NCBI GenBank assembly: GCA_014904985.1
Contig: MU128913.1
Span: 134,283 to 198,282, forward strand
Reading direction: 5' to 3'
Length of the DNA: 64,000 bases
DNA from: Hydnum rufescens UP504
Lineage: Eukaryota; Basidiomycota; Agaricomycetes; Cantharellales; Hydnaceae
The position numbers and the translations under genes are program-made. Shown here in pieces: positions 34,762 through 48,100 of the stretch; positions within the stretch are counted from its first letter, which is position 1, and the number at the start of each line of letters is the position of its first letter. The notes under the pieces were generated by a model that was not told the origin of the DNA, ran no database searches, and saw only the letters and a program-made list of their open reading frames with translations.

Positions 34762-37728
34762 TCAGCTGAACGATACGTCCGTGATGAAAGATGCGTCAAA
34801 ACCAAATGAGGGATCTAACATCGCAGAGGAATCCAGAATAAACGACGCCTCGTAGAAAAGAGCCAGATCAAACATGAATCCATTGGAAGAAGAAGAAGAA
34901 GAAGAAGAAGACGCAGGTTTCGCACTATCGGGTCCAGGCCTGGACGACGCCGACGCCGACGCTGATGCAGGAGGGGTGGGAATGGGAGTGGTGAGGCTCA
35001 CGATGATGATGATGATGATGCAAAGGTCTCGCCATCGTCGTCGTCGTCGTATCAGAAGAAGATCTCCAATGCGATGAGGAGGACGATTGAGGAGGGCCGC
35101 CTGGGTTCCGGAAAGAGGTGCCGCGGTGCGGAGGACCCCGACCATCGCCCACGCCCATACCCCCGCCGTCGTCGTCCTGATCCGAGACCAACTCATCTTC
35201 CTCCTCCCGTTGTTCATGCTGCATCTTCTCTCCAGCACCAGCACCAGCGTCCCGACCCCTCGCGCGACTCTCCGTGACGAACGGATGGACAGTGTTCTGA
35301 TGATCTTCGCGAACCGACGAGGGGGCCGCAGGCGGTCCATTGAAAGACGACGCCTTCGTCGTCGTTCGCCATTCCCCCGTGCGTGCGTCCCACGCCTCGA
35401 TCAGGGCCTGCAGGACCTCCACAGCGCGCTTTGCGAAATGCGGCCGCGTTGCTGCAGCTGCTGCAGCTGTTGTTGTTGTTGTTGTTTCGCCCCCTGTGCC
35501 TGTGTCGCCCGAGTGACTCCGGGTGCCCCCAGCAGCCTCCCGCAGCATATCCAACACACGCATCACAAGCCCTCTCGTCGTATCCGCCCTCGGCGCCGGC
35601 TTGTTCAGCGCACCCAGGCAGACAAGCTGCGCCTTGGTGAAGTACACAGGGCCGAAAAGGACAATTTGAAATATATGGTCTGGAGCGTATGCTAATAGGG
35701 GCAGGGGCGGCTGTGGTTCTGTCGTCGAGATCTGAGGAGGAGAAGGAGGAGGGGCCACCGGAACCCAAGACTCTCGATGATGAGCGATTCTGTGACTTTA
35801 AGGGTGTGCCTTGCCCATGTCCCTGCGAATTTTGGGCAATCAGCTCTCTGGTGCTGTGGCCTAAACCTAGACGGTGATGTTCTGGCCACAGTGTTCTAAT
35901 TGCTAGGTACCCTCGAAGGACGAAAGCATGGCGGAAAAATTGATGCTGAAGATTTATAATGTTAATATGAAGAGATTCGGAGGGATCGCTGAGAGCTGGA
36001 CCAACACATCCAAGGAAAGGATAAGCAAGCAGTGGGGAGATGGGAGTAGTCGAGGGAGACGGACCAATGATAGGCGCAAAATGATGCCGCCAAGCATCGA
36101 ACTGAGTCAAATGCAAATTCACACGTGATAGCCAACCCTCGATCCCTATCCCCTCCATATCATCATATGAGGTACAAGCAGCGAGTGCACGAATTGCGAT
36201 ATCAAATAAATTGCATTGTACGACGAGACGGGCATCAGGGCCACCGCCTGGACGTGTGACAAGCTTTGGACGGAGAGCCAAAGATTCGTTCTGCATCTCT
36301 AAAGGGAACGCGCGTGGATGGAATCCGACCTTTCCCTATTGCCAAGCTGGCCGGCACAGGTTAGCTCCAAAATAGCACTAGGGATGAAGGAATAGAGAGG
36401 GGCCAACATTGCATCGGAGATAGCGAGTGAATACAGCTTCGAGAATGGCATCGATACCATTAGTTAAGCTATAGGCGGGAGCGGATGTAGAGTAAGGAAC
36501 TTACGAATCGGACTCGATTCAGGGATTCATGCGAAATTTCATCTGTCGGGGTAGAAGAAGGATTCCGTGCGCGGTTATCCACAGCTCTCAACACCTTCTG
36601 GATGTCCAACTCAAGCTGCATGTTTGACGCAATTCGCATGGCACTAGCCATAAGCATCTCCCCGTCATATGTGCAACGAGCTCCAGGCCCCATGCGCGAG
36701 GGAACAAGGGCGTCAGACCATAAAGAAAGAATTTGAAGAGCACGGATGGACGACACAGATATGTCACCACCTAGCATTACGTCGAAAAGACCGTGCTGAA
36801 CTTCGGCGGAGAGCCGAGACCGCGTGGCCGCATTAACAGAAGAGGAGGAAGGGAGGTTTCGGGCGACGAGATAGAACTGGACAGCCTGAAGGAAGGAGGA
36901 CTTGAGTTGGTTTACTTTTGATGAGTTCCCTACTTTGTCATCGAAGGGCGGTGGATTCTCTTGAGTAACCCACACAGAATAATCCCGATTCCAACTAACG
37001 AGAAAAAGTTATCCATCAGCACATTCGTAGATGTTTCAAGATGATGAGTAAGAGACAGTACATTCGAGTCAGTTCCCGCGCCTCATCAGAAGAGACAACA
37101 CCGCGGGAAATAATATCATCCAGAACTGAGGGTACGGCGGGGCCGCTGGGAGTTACCAGGTCGTTCACAAACGTGAGGGCCTTCTCCCAAATCCCACCGG
37201 CTTCGACTTTGGCAGGTTTGTCAAAGGGTGCGGGTTTGGCCGGGGGTGGTCGAATAGTCTCGACGGTGAATCGGGGCGGTGATGGGGTATCATAAGAAGG
37301 TAGAGGGGGCTCGAATTTTGGAGTCGTTGATCCTGATGGAGAAGTGTACGGCTTTGGGGGAGCCGATGGGACCGGAACCGGAGGTGGTTGTCGCGAGCGC
37401 CGGGCAGGAGTTATGTCAATTAGTACAGGTGTACGTATGCTTGTGGAAGGTCCTAGACCCTGCGTATTAGGTGGAGAAGAAGATGAGAGTGAGCAGTGAA
37501 GGTTGAAATGCCGACAACGACGACAGGTCAATCCGGCATCCGCAGAACCATCGCCAGGATCACATCGGGATTTTTGCTGCAAAAAGAAAAGGTGAAATTA
37601 TGGATTTTATTCCCCAATATTTCAGTCCGGAGTACGAGGGGACAACGGACCTGGCGACATGCAGTACAAGCTTTAGAAGTTTTGTGCCGCCTTGCAGGGG
37701 GTGGATTTGAGGGTGCATGGGAGCCCAA
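34762..37728 (-). CDS. Zn(II)2Cys6 fungal-type transcription regulator, second
   Basis: The zinc cluster is split by an intron. CTACRQ joins QKSRCDPGDGSADAG then LTCRRCRHFNLHC, giving the canonical C-x2-C-x6-C-x12-C-x2-C-x6-C. A long Pro/Ser linker follows, then a helical fungal_trans-like region: IISRGVVSSDEARELTRMY, NRDYSVWVTQENPPPFDD, GGDISVSSIRALQILSLWSD, EMLMASAMRIASNMQLEL, VVQCNLFDIAIRALAAC and HIFQIVLFGPVYFTKAQLVC. The C-terminal part contains homopolymeric Asp/His/Ser/Thr tracts from trinucleotide repeats and ends FGFDASFITDVSFS at 34762 if one short intron near 34980 is accepted; otherwise the stop is at 34925. I could not find an in-frame ATG directly before the cluster, so a further 5' exon probably exists between 37730 and 38060. 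Target genes are unknown. Confidence 0.75.
34880..35480. repeat. Cluster of trinucleotide repeats in the regulator's C-terminus
   Basis: Microsatellites (gaa)n at about 34888-34910, (gat)n at 35001-35020, (cgt)n at 35034-35051 and (gtt)n at 35468-35488 lie inside coding sequence. They encode Ser, His, Asp and Thr runs. Such tracts vary in length between strains in many fungi; here variation is an inference. Confidence 0.7.
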
Positions 37729-37779
37729 AGGCCCGGGAGCAGGGGTATTGGCTAACTTCGGAAGAGATGGCGCGCTTCA

Positions 37780-39752
37780 TGGGTACGGTAGGCCGAGGAG
37801 GCGAGGGAAGCCTATTAAGGAGAGATCTGTCGTCGCGGCTATCGAGCATAATAAGAATGAAGAAATGAATAAGCAAGAGGTGAGACTGAAAAACCTCATC
37901 GACGAGGTATGTGTGTCCTCGGTGGCAACCAGAGGGAACAGAAAGAACTATCGGTTCAAACCGCTTCGCAGTGTACAGTTGTAGGCGTTGAGTCGGTGCG
38001 CACCATACAGTTCGTTCGGGATGGGCCGAGATCCCCGGATCTGGATTTTGTGGCCTTGACATCTCAACCTGAGATAGATGCTTGCCCCAAGGTGAGTGAG
38101 AAATATTAGCTTACGGAATAGTGAGAAATGATTTTGGCAGACACAAGGGGGAAAGTCCGAGGGCTGGATCTTTTATTTGGGTCTCACAATCTCCGTACTC
38201 CGGTCATTGCGGTCGACCTTGATTGGCAGTTTTCTCCGGCTGGGCGTTCGCACTCTCCATACGAAAATCACGATCACATGCATGCCGAGATAAAGATAGA
38301 AAGGGTAGCGAGAGAAGCGCGGAACCTTTCGTAAATTTCTTGCCACTGGTTGACTTCTTTCCTTACGTAAATGGTTTTCTTCGTCTCTTTCCTGATGGCC
38401 TCATAGTTCTCTATATTGTAGCCTGTTCTGTTCTGTTCGACCTCCGGCCCTATGGCTTCCACTCTTACATTGACACAGCATTTATAGGTAGGCGGGGGTC
38501 AATTTCCTGCTTTCCGCTGTGGCGGTCTTTATCGGGTATTTTTATTTTATTTTTACCCGATCGATATCTTGATTGCAAATATCGGCAGGAGATAAAGCAG
38601 CGGCGACGCCATCGTAAGCGATCAGCGTGTACATGGCGGACTGTGGCGGTGTGCACGGATCACGGAATGCAGGCCCGATGATTGTCACGGAACCAAAATG
38701 TAGCAAAAAAAACGCGGTGGCCATCAGACCGGAACGGCCGGCATTCTGAATCCTCAGAAGACCACATCCATGTTCGAGGAATCTCATTGTGTCTTCTATG
38801 CTCACGGTCGAATAGGACATTCTGCCACCCTCCAGTGCCATCTCATTGTCATCACAAAAAGCAGTCAAATGATGAATGAAAAAACGGATCGAGGTCGCCG
38901 GAGATGGAATATGGAATGTGATGGAAAGATCCTAGGCGCTCGCGGTGGCCTTTGTAAATGTTTTTTGCAATCTAGTGAAATTCCTTGGGATATAGAAATC
39001 TCGGCGGCAGAGGGCGGGGTTACGGAATCCGGCCGGTCTCCCACCGGCCCCAAATTGTACGCCAGTGGTAAGCCCAAGGGTCCCCTATCTAGCCTCCTTA
39101 CCAAAAGGCGCCGCGGATCATGTCCATCTCGTCTTGATCTGGGACGATTCCACCAGTCTGGGAAATCCGCGAATCCCCCAAATACTGCATGGCGTGGGAG
39201 GCCCCCATGGATTGTGAGACACGAAAGAATCTCTCAGATATCAGAGAAGGGATTAGCTGTGTGCTTCGGTTGCTCGGCTTCCTGCGGTAATATTTCCCAG
39301 CGACGTATTCTTTCAGAGATGCTTCTGAGGCTCGAGAGTGTATACGTCGTTAGGTGGGTATCGCCCCTCAATGGCCGCTAGCTTCAGTATCTCGTCGAGC
39401 TTCTTGATTGAAGAAAGTTTAGTTGCGAGTACCAAATCTCTCTTTCGAGAGAATGCGGCCCAACATGAACAAAGGACAGCGTGGGCAGAATGGATCGAGG
39501 TTGATCTCTTCGATTAGAGGTAACACATATCGGATGGAGGTTTCGCGAGCCTCGGGATGTCTTAATGTATTAAGGGGGTCCAAACCAGCTTGGTTTTAAT
39601 TTTCAAGAGTAGTGTGATGATCCGACGAGCATATGCACGCAATGAATAAGGGGCACCGGGAACGGGCACCGCCCTCGATGCACGAAAGGAAGCCGTGGAA
39701 GGAGAGGCCATGAGGGCACAGCGGAGTTTTCCAGATCGATTAATTTCACCAG
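37780..39752. other. Intergenic stretch, about 2 kb
   Basis: No gene is recognised. The first few hundred bases probably hold the 5' exon of the minus-strand regulator. The remainder shows no family motif in any frame; the last part is the promoter side of the alkyltransferase-like gene. Confidence 0.45.
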
Positions 39753-40232
39753 ATGGACGGAGGCGAGTTCCACGCGAGCGTGTACGAGGCTGTCAGGCAG
39801 ATTCCGCCAGGACGAGTGACATCATATCGTAGCTATCATGATTCCGTTGAACATTGAGGCTACGAACGATTGCTGAGCACCCACACGATGTGTTCACAGG
39901 GTCATATTGCGTTATTGATCAGTATGCCAAGGCATGCGAGACATGTCGGTAACGGTGGGCAGCTTCTCCTTCCCCTTCCAGGGTATTCCCCCCATGCCCC
40001 GTCCTCCAGAGTGCAGCTTCTGAAGTCAGAATGTTTAGCACTGAAGTTTTTACCGGAAGATACGGATGTGCCCTGGCAGCGAGTGATTGGTGCTTCTGGT
40101 CAGATTTCTTCAAGGGGCCCTGGAACGACTGGCGCAGAGAGACAGAGGGCTGCCTTGGAGGACGAGGGAGTCGTTGTTCAGGAGATGCGAGTAAACCTGA
40201 ATCAGTTTGGGTGGTTCCCGGCATCCCTGTAA
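39753..40232 (+). CDS. Alkyltransferase-like protein (ATL, MGMT fold without the reactive Cys)
   Basis: Exon 1 (39753-~39829) encodes MDGGEFHASVYEAVRQIPPG then RVTSY. Exon 2 (~39900-39948) encodes GHIALLISMPRHARHV. Exon 3 (40039-40232) encodes ALKFLPEDTDVPWQRVIGAS then GQISSRGPGTTGAERQRA and ends with FGWFPASL. The intron 39949-40038 (GTAACG..TTTAG) is clean. The family normally shows PCHR in the active site of DNA alkyltransferases; here the motif is PWQR, as in ATL proteins, which bind O6-alkylguanine and hand it to nucleotide excision repair instead of repairing it directly. The first intron has a one-base frame conflict: the only nearby donor (GTAGCT) follows an extra C, so either the donor is non-canonical or one base is wrong. 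Expected size is about 105 residues, which fits. Confidence 0.85.
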
Positions 40233-40487
40233 TTCAATCATATTGGAAATGGCCAGATCATTTTGTACGGCGCCGTTAGCAATTAGGCTCCTCATCGTCC
40301 CCATCGTTCTCGGCGATCTCCCCTTGTGTATGACGACATAGCGGACGCCACCGGGCATCGCTGGGCCCACTGATTGTCAGGGTCTTCGGGGATTCGTCCT
40401 TAACACAAATAAACACGTTTAGTTCGGGAGGGTGACCGCAATGTTCCTTCTTTCTCCACTCTCTGCAACGGCTTACCATCACGACGA

Positions 40488-43400
40488 ATGGCTGCACAAG
40501 ACGACAGAGAACGGGGCGGCGAACATGGCCTCCCCAATAGCAGAATCGACACTGACCTCCAATCTCTAAGGGATCAGAGCTCGTCATCGCATCTGCTCTC
40601 TCGTTCGCTTCCTGATCTTGCAATTCATCCTACTTCTGCTGCTGCTGCTCCGTACGAAACTCATGTCTCTGGTGATGTTGACACTCATGCCTCTTCCAAT
40701 TCCAATCCCACTCCAAGCACACCCAACACAACAAACCGACACAGTATACGACACAGAAGACGAGTTCAGTGGGCGATAAGCCCCTCATCGGCATCAACTG
40801 TGCCGCCTCAACCTCGCAACCAACCGGAAAATTTTATACCAAGATTATCGTCGTTGGATGAATTAGGAATTGACGTATGGCTATTTTGTTATTCCATTCA
40901 TTTAGGTCGTTCCTGACATCCCCCCGACTTCTACCAATGGTCCTTCTTACGTACACCTCGGTGCTCCCTGTCGAATGTAAAAACAACCAACCCCCGACCT
41001 CTCAGCCCACTGGATTCGCCACTTTACAGGCAGCTCTCCAAAGACACAACTCCAATCCTCATCATGCGCCTGCCAGCCCACCCGATACTCCTGATGCATC
41101 CACCCCCTCTCATTCCTATCCCCAGTCCCGGGCGTCCCAATCTACTTCATCATCTCCGCCCGCTTCCCCATCCCCTTACACCCGTACCCCAGCTGAGGCC
41201 GACACGGCCACCGGGCCAGCCAGCGCCTTGCTCCATGATAATGATCCTGCTCTGGCGCACATTCCCCCTGGAGAGACGCAAGGCTTGCCGGCTCCGATTC
41301 ACAGAGCTCCAACATTCCAGCGCGAAGCCAATTTACTTGTCAGAGCCCACTCTCGTAAAGTATTTGGTTTTGGATGGAGATCACGTCGTTCTCCTTCTGT
41401 CAAGACGGATGGAGGAAAAGGCGAACAAGAGAAGACGAAGACGAACCTTGCGTCGGGTGGGGTACCAGCCCACGGACGACGAGCTCAAAATCTGAATAGA
41501 GACGTCTCCAATTTTGGCCGTGACTCCAAGGAGAGGATCGATCTCGAGAGACGCGGCGCGTCTGACGCCCGCTTAGACATGCGTTTTCGATCTGGTCCCC
41601 ACTACGGACACGGTGATACGGATGGAAGCCTGTCGGGTTCTACCACCGCCGCGTCTTCCATTCACGCTGGTACGGGTGGTATTTTATCTTCCCTTCTCGC
41701 GCTTTATGGTCAGCAACACCTGCACTCCGCCAGTCAGAGCGAGGTTTGCGTCTTCCACTTCACTTTAGCACCATGGCCCGAATCTAACTTTCAGTGTGGT
41801 CATAATAGCGAGAAGACGATTGGGACCGGCGAGACGAACGTAAATATCGTCCTGGTCCTGGCTCGACAGACGCGGGCCAAGGTCATGATCATAAACGCAA
41901 GGACTCTCAAGAGGAGAAACGCGATTCGCTCAAGGAAGGTGGATCACCCTCCAAGCACAGAGGCATGAACCCGGTCAAACCTGCCCTCCGCCTCGTCAGT
42001 GACAGCCTGGCCCCAAGACCTGCGGCTGCCCGCAATAGTGGTGGTGTATTCGGTGGATTGATAGCCAGCACTGGAAATATCGCTGGTGCGGCTACGCCAG
42101 CTGCCAGTACGATTGCTCCTACAGTTGAGCGACCCGGGTATCATGTCTCTCGGTCAGTGCTCTATCTACCTTGCCTGCTTCGTTGGGCAATATAATCGGT
42201 GCTGACAACTGCGACGTTACCATTTTATTCAGGTATTCTTGGGACACCGGGAGGATCATGCAAAAGAGGGACAACGAGACTCTGAAACAACACAAACGTT
42301 CACGTTTTGGCTCTCAGCCAAGCCTGCTGGGCGTCTCCGAATCCGCTACGCCCATCACCGACAACAATGCCTCGGCCAGTGTTCGGGATGGTCCCGAAAG
42401 GAAGCAGACTTCTCAATCGTCGAATGCAGCAGGAGCCAACGCGGTCGTGGGGACGGTCTCCGAACCGCCTTCGCCCAACCACCCCCACCCCCTGGTGTCG
42501 CGGTCTCAACAAATAAATGGGAGTCCGGCTGCGTTAGATTCGCACGGTGATAACGTAGCAACTGCGAAGAGAGCGAGTTGGGCGGACTCGTTCCTTCCGC
42601 ATGGATTCCATGCGCCAACTCCACTCTTTTCTGCCCCTAAGATCCCTTCTCCCGCTGACAGCGAGACCAGTGTAGAATGGCATGAAAAGGAAACCATCCG
42701 CCATAGACGTGATGCGAAACGACATAAGGAGAAGCGGAGACGAGAGGAAATTTATGTGAGTTTTATTTCGGGTTGGGGCTATGATGCACCCTTTGGTGCG
42801 TGTGTATGGGACACGGAGTCCTGACACTCTTGCGGCAGATCACGATGCACGTGGCAGAGCTTTTACAGCGACAAGAATTCATTCTTAAATTGACTCGAGC
42901 TCTGATGATGTTTGGCGCGCCCTCCCACCGACTCGAGGCTCAAATCCAAGCCACCGCCAAAGTCCTCGACATCCAACTATCGTGCATGTATATCCCCAAC
43001 GTCATGCTTTTCTCCTTTGACGACGTCGCCACCCACACGAGCGAAACCAAGATCCTGAAGCAAACAGCGAACCTCGATCTTGGGAAACTGCACGATGTCT
43101 ATATGCTCTACTGGCAGGTCATCTACGATCGGATCGGCGTCAATGAGGCCAGCGCGGATCTCGACATACTAATGCGCAAGCGTCCGATATACAAAGGATG
43201 GGTAACGGTTTTGATCGGTGGATTGTGCTCTGCGTTTATCACCCCGGTATCATTTTCTGGATCTTTATCGATGCTTGTATTGCCTTCCCTCTCGGTTGTT
43301 TATTGGTCATGATCCAGAATTTCGCTCGTAGAAACGAGCTCTACACAAATGTTTTCGAGTGGGTTCAATTTATCCTAGACTTCTCAAGGGCGTAGGTGGC

Positions 43401-44721
43401 TTAGACCTTATACTTTCTCCCTCCAGAATAACGGTGGCGACTACCATCAGTTTCTTGGCTGCGGCGTTGGCGTCTACACACCGTTTTTGCTACGCGGCCG
43501 TCGCCAGCGGAGGCGTCGTACTTGTTCTCCCTGGGTATATCGTTCTCACCGGTAGTCTCGAGCTGGCTTCGAGAAGTATCATCTCTGGTGCCGTTCGAAT
43601 CGGATATTCGGTCATATATGCGTGAGCCATCTGTCCCTTCGAAATGAGGGTATCTGCGGTAGTTGATCTGACGCATGCATGTTTTTCTTTGGTGCTTTTT
43701 TTGTATTTGGGTCCCTGAACTAGGCTGTATTTGGGATTCGGCTTGGCCATTGGAGGAGAAATGTACCACCAGATCAGTGGGCAGACTATCTTCAATGGTA
43801 ATGATTACACGTGTGCTTCGACACACAGCCGTACTGGACCGTGGTATCAGCGTACTCCTTCCCTTTGGTGGGGTGAGTGAAGAGTTGGTTACTCTGGATA
43901 TGACCCGTAATTCGAGGGAACTGATTTTGGGTAAAATTTTTTTTTCAATGGCCGTAAAGCGTTCCTGTGCGTCCCAATGTACAGTCTCGTCTTGAGTTTG
44001 CGGAATCAGGCACCGATTAGACGCAAAGAGCTCGTGAGTAACTTGTCCGTTTGCGGAGTTGTTTTTTAAATGGCTGACGTTTCCTGTTCGCTGCCGCGAT
44101 CTCCTTTTAGCCTGTCAGTATCCTCATTGCCTGTGCTGGATGGGCTGCAAATCATTTTGCGGCTAAGAAGTTCGTTAATCGGAGTGATATCACTTCAGCG
44201 ATCGGGTGAGTCGTTCCTGCGCGGGCGGAAACCCACCGTACCTCTCCGTCGAAGAGTTCTACGATCTTGAGGTATTGATACTGTCGCTCCTATCCGTATT
44301 GTTCTATCTAGTTCGTTTGCCGTGGGCCTCGCTGGCAATATATACGGTAGGTTTGCTTATGGCAACGCATTCGTAGTCATGGTACGTCGGAAATTCTTTT
44401 TTTTTTTTTGAACATCACCTACCCTACCCCGGGGGAGCCGAAATCCCCAAGCCCCCTGATCTCTTAATCTCTTACGCACTTCGTTTCATGCAGATAACTG
44501 GGGTGCTTTTCCAAGTCCCGAGTGGCCTAGCGAACGGCGGGCTTCTGGCCTTCTCGAACGAATCGCTCGTGGGGAGCAGCACTACTTATTCGCAAGGATT
44601 CTCGGTGGCGGAGCAGCTGGTCTCTGTCGCGATTGGCCTCACGGTCGGCCTGTTCGTGTCTACCGTCGTGGTGTATCCTTTTCGCAGTAATCGCCGAGGA
44701 GCGGGCTTGTTCAGTCTTTGA
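40488..44721 (+). CDS. ThrE/Prm10-type membrane transporter (DUF1212) with long disordered N-terminus
   Basis: The N-terminal half (about 40488-42750) is Ser/Pro/Arg-rich and low in structure. The conserved half starts at ITMHVAELLQRQEFILKLTR, with ALMMFGAPSHRLEAQI, CMYIPNVMLFSFDD and KRPIYKGWVTVLIGGLCSAF. Membrane segments follow: FIDACIAFPLGCLLVMIQ, ITVATTISFLAAALASTH, ASGGVVLVLPGYIVLTGSLE, LYLGFGLAIGG, FLCVPMYSLVLSL, LVSILIACAGWAANHFAAKK, SFAVGLAGNIYGRF and ITGVLFQVPSGLANGG. The C-terminus is VGLFVSTVVVYPF then a stop. This is the layout of yeast Prm10 and bacterial ThrE threonine/serine exporters, so amino-acid export or a related membrane role is likely; the substrate is not known. The frame breaks once at 43264-43266, where TTT is found but TTTT would restore GSFIDA. 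Introns are many and short. Confidence 0.85.
43264..43266 (+). other. One-base frame break in the ThrE-like gene
   Basis: The sequence ggatctttatcgatg reads GSLSM in the incoming frame, but the conserved continuation GSFIDACIAFPLG needs one more T in the TTT run. No intron fits here. It may be a homopolymer error or a real deletion. Confidence 0.65.
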
Positions 44722-45159
44722 AAAAAAAAAAAAAAAGCGAAAAACGAAAAACGAAAGGGGAGTACGGGACCGTGCTGGGGCTTTGGGCGGTTGATCCCTC
44801 TCCCCCCACTCTCACGCGATGGCAAAGGTCCTGATGAGATATATCTTAGATTTTTTTTTCTTTCTTCCGATTTGTTTTCTTGTTTGTTTATCATTACTTC
44901 AAAGTCAACCTCCTTTTCTCTGGCCAGTGCCCTCTCCCACCCTTGATAAAGATGCGTTTGCACGGACCAAAGTATGTATGTATGTAGATCATACCTAGAC
45001 ATCAAGTACCGACAAAAATGACCGTGAACGGCAACGATATCATCAATGGAACCAAACATTTTAATTTTTGTAACAGTTAGTCAACAAACTAAGGTATTAC
45101 AAAAAAAAAGGCGCGGATCGTTGATTCCATCCACCACTGCCTATCATACCATCATAAGT
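44722..45159. other. Intergenic, between convergent genes
   Basis: This short A/T-rich stretch with poly-A runs (44723-44736, about 44852-44860) separates the ends of the transporter and the thioredoxin-domain gene. It holds no gene and probably contains both 3' UTRs. Confidence 0.5.
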
Positions 45160-48100
45160 CTACAGCACCAATTTTCTAACCTGCTCCAATGTCTTTACTG
45201 GCAATTGGCAAGTAAAGCCCTCGCACAACCTCACATTCTCCTCAATCGGCTTCCCAGCCGCGCGCTGCCGCTCAACGTAGTCCACAATATCCTTGATCAC
45301 CTCGTTCCGTGCCGCCAGCCCAGTGGGCAGCGCATCAGGATCAATACGAATCAGCACGCCATTAGGAATGAACGTCTCTCCGCGGATGATGTTGATGTAT
45401 TCCTGCACAGTGGGGGACGACGGCGAGCCCAGGACGATGAATTGGCGATGGCCGGCCTGATGGCAGAGGAGCGCCGCAAGAGACGCTGCCACTGCCCGAG
45501 GCGTCTGTTCGAGCATGGACGATAGCAGGGCGGATGTGTCCGTGATACGGCTCAAGTACAACTCTGCGTGCGAACTATCGAAATGAGACAATCGAGATAG
45601 GTTGGAGATCGTGATAGAGACTGCCGAAGGCTCGGCTCCGTCCTATATGAGAACGGAACGCCGAGGGGGTTTATTCGTCAACGCGTGCACTAAAACAGCA
45701 ACCGGCTGGACACTGCAGACCTGATTGTCTTTTTGCCGGATGAGGATGTACTCATCTTCAACACTGGTAAAGTATCCGCCGTTCTTTTCATCCCAGAATA
45801 GCCGATCTTGTGTCTCTTGCAAGCGGATCGCCTGAAGAAGGTAATACTCTTTCCCAGATGCTTCATATAAATCGAGCAAGCCTGATGGAAACATCCCAAC
45901 GTGTCAGCTAGTGCCCAGGGAGAGAGCACACGGAATCATAAAGTCCGTGTACCTCTGATGAAAAAGGCATAGTCATCTGCCTGGCCTCGAGGTCCTTTAT
46001 CACCGTCACGCCATGTCCGATGCAGCTCGTAGGTCGCCTCATCGACCATGTTTTGGAGTACAAAGTGCGCAGCCTGCTCGGCTATGTTCAAGGCTCGAGA
46101 TTGGATTGGGTAAGAACCATCCTTGGGCAAGAGTAAGGAAGCCAGAGCGTACGACGATATCTATGGTATTATATTCTTAGCGCTTGCTAGAAACGTTACA
46201 AGACGCTCCAACTGACCATGAGGCCATTCCACCCCGCAACAATTTTGTCGTCCAAATGAGGCCTTGGTCGATTTTCATCTCGCCACTCCTTGAGGATTGT
46301 AAGGGAAATGGTCAATAGACGCTCGGTCTCCTCCACGGATAAATCGCAGTCCTTGGCAACTTGTTCGACAGACGCAGCGTGATAAAGGACATTCTTTTTT
46401 TAACGGAATTACAGTATGCGCCTCAGCAATGAAGATTTCAGGTCGATGATCGTGACTCACTTGGTGACGTAATTCTCCCTCGATATCGGTTACGGGATCG
46501 ACATTCCCTTCATCTTTAATGCCGAATCTGCGCTTGAAGACCTCCGCGGCCTTTGTTCCCTTCGTTAGGCCATGACTGAGGAAGATCCCGTCGATTTCCT
46601 GAGCAGTCCACACGTAAAATGCGCCCTCTTGAGATCATTTCAAAGGAATGGGACATATTAACCATGGGAGCAAGGCAGATGAATCCGCAGGACTTACCAC
46701 GAGTGGACCCCCCGCCCTTTTGATTTTCCCCGGCCCTTCAAATGCCTTTCTTGAATCCGCATCCTCCGCACTCCAAAATGCGGCAGAGTTTCCACCTTGG
46801 CGCGCATCACGGTTACTGAACAAATCTCGTTCTACGTATTCCAGGATATTGGCCGTTAAATCTCGCAGCAGCTGGCGGTCTGAAGTGGACGAAAGGAGTC
46901 GAGGGGCGAGAAGCGAGAGCGAGAGTGCTGATATTGATAGTTGGGCTTGGTCATAGCTATGTCGGCCATTGTAAAAACGCAGAAGAGAACAGTTATTCCT
47001 GTGGGAAAAGGGAACACCCTCGAACTGACATTACTACTCACAGCATTTTTTCAAAATGGGGCACATGCCACTACAGCCGAAGGCATCGGAGAAATGTAGA
47101 ATCAGCCTACAGCGGTCTATCCCACCACGGGACAAGGAATCGGCGGCTCACACGTTCGTCGACGCTATAGCGCGCGATCCCACCACCGATATGATCCCTT
47201 ATTCCGCCCTCCCAGATTCCTCTCAAGTTCGAATAGCCATCATGGCCGCATGTTTTTGGGTCTCCAGTGGGTTGGGTTGTATCTGGACTCCTGTCTTCGA
47301 ACCTGCCTCACTCGATGGCGGGGGGGAGAGGACAGCATAGGTTGCGAGAAAATCGAGGGTTTGTGCTGGAGTTGGGAATTTTGGGCCTCGTTGACCGAAT
47401 CCCCCGTAACGAATATCGAACTTGGAAGAAAGATCGTCGTATAGTTTGGAGCTAAGGGAATGGAGAGAAGTTCCCAGGGATAGTGAAGTGGGAGGTGCTG
47501 GGGCTGTAGCTGCTCGTAGTTGATTGAGGATATCTGTGGAACTTGAGATCACTTCATCTTGTTTTTCAGTCCAGCTGTGTAGGGGGAAATGATGAAATTG
47601 CGGCGGGGAGTGTGTGAATGCGCGCACATCGAGGAGATATTTCTCAGAATACTGATGAACTGAATCCGTGGGAGATATGTTGCCGCAAAGATGGGCTTAA
47701 GTGTAGGCGTAAGGACTAGCATACGTTGTGCGATAAAAGATCAAGAATGTTCAGTGTCGCAATTCAAGAGACTGAAGTGGACAATAGGGTACCAACATAT
47801 GCTCATAGGCCACCCGCCTCCCCCCGATGTGGCCTGCAAAAAAGTCATGTAGAGAGCGTCCACGTCAGGTCTCTCCTCTCGATCGACCTACAACACAGAT
47901 GAAAAGCTCTACATAAGTGGGAGTGAGAAGACTATGATAGATCCTACTTTGATGTTAAGAAATTTTTCGTTCATGACTTTGGCGACTTCCAAATCCTCGA
48001 AGCTCTCATGGGCGAGGACATGACACCAATGACATGCCGAATACCTGCATGGGCTGAATAAGGGAAAACCGCATATTGTGGGAGTAGAACGCCACACACC

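Noticed and set aside
35214..35700. Long overlapping frames on both strands in the trinucleotide-repeat area
   Set aside because: Repeats keep several frames open at once. Only one minus-strand frame continues the regulator domain.
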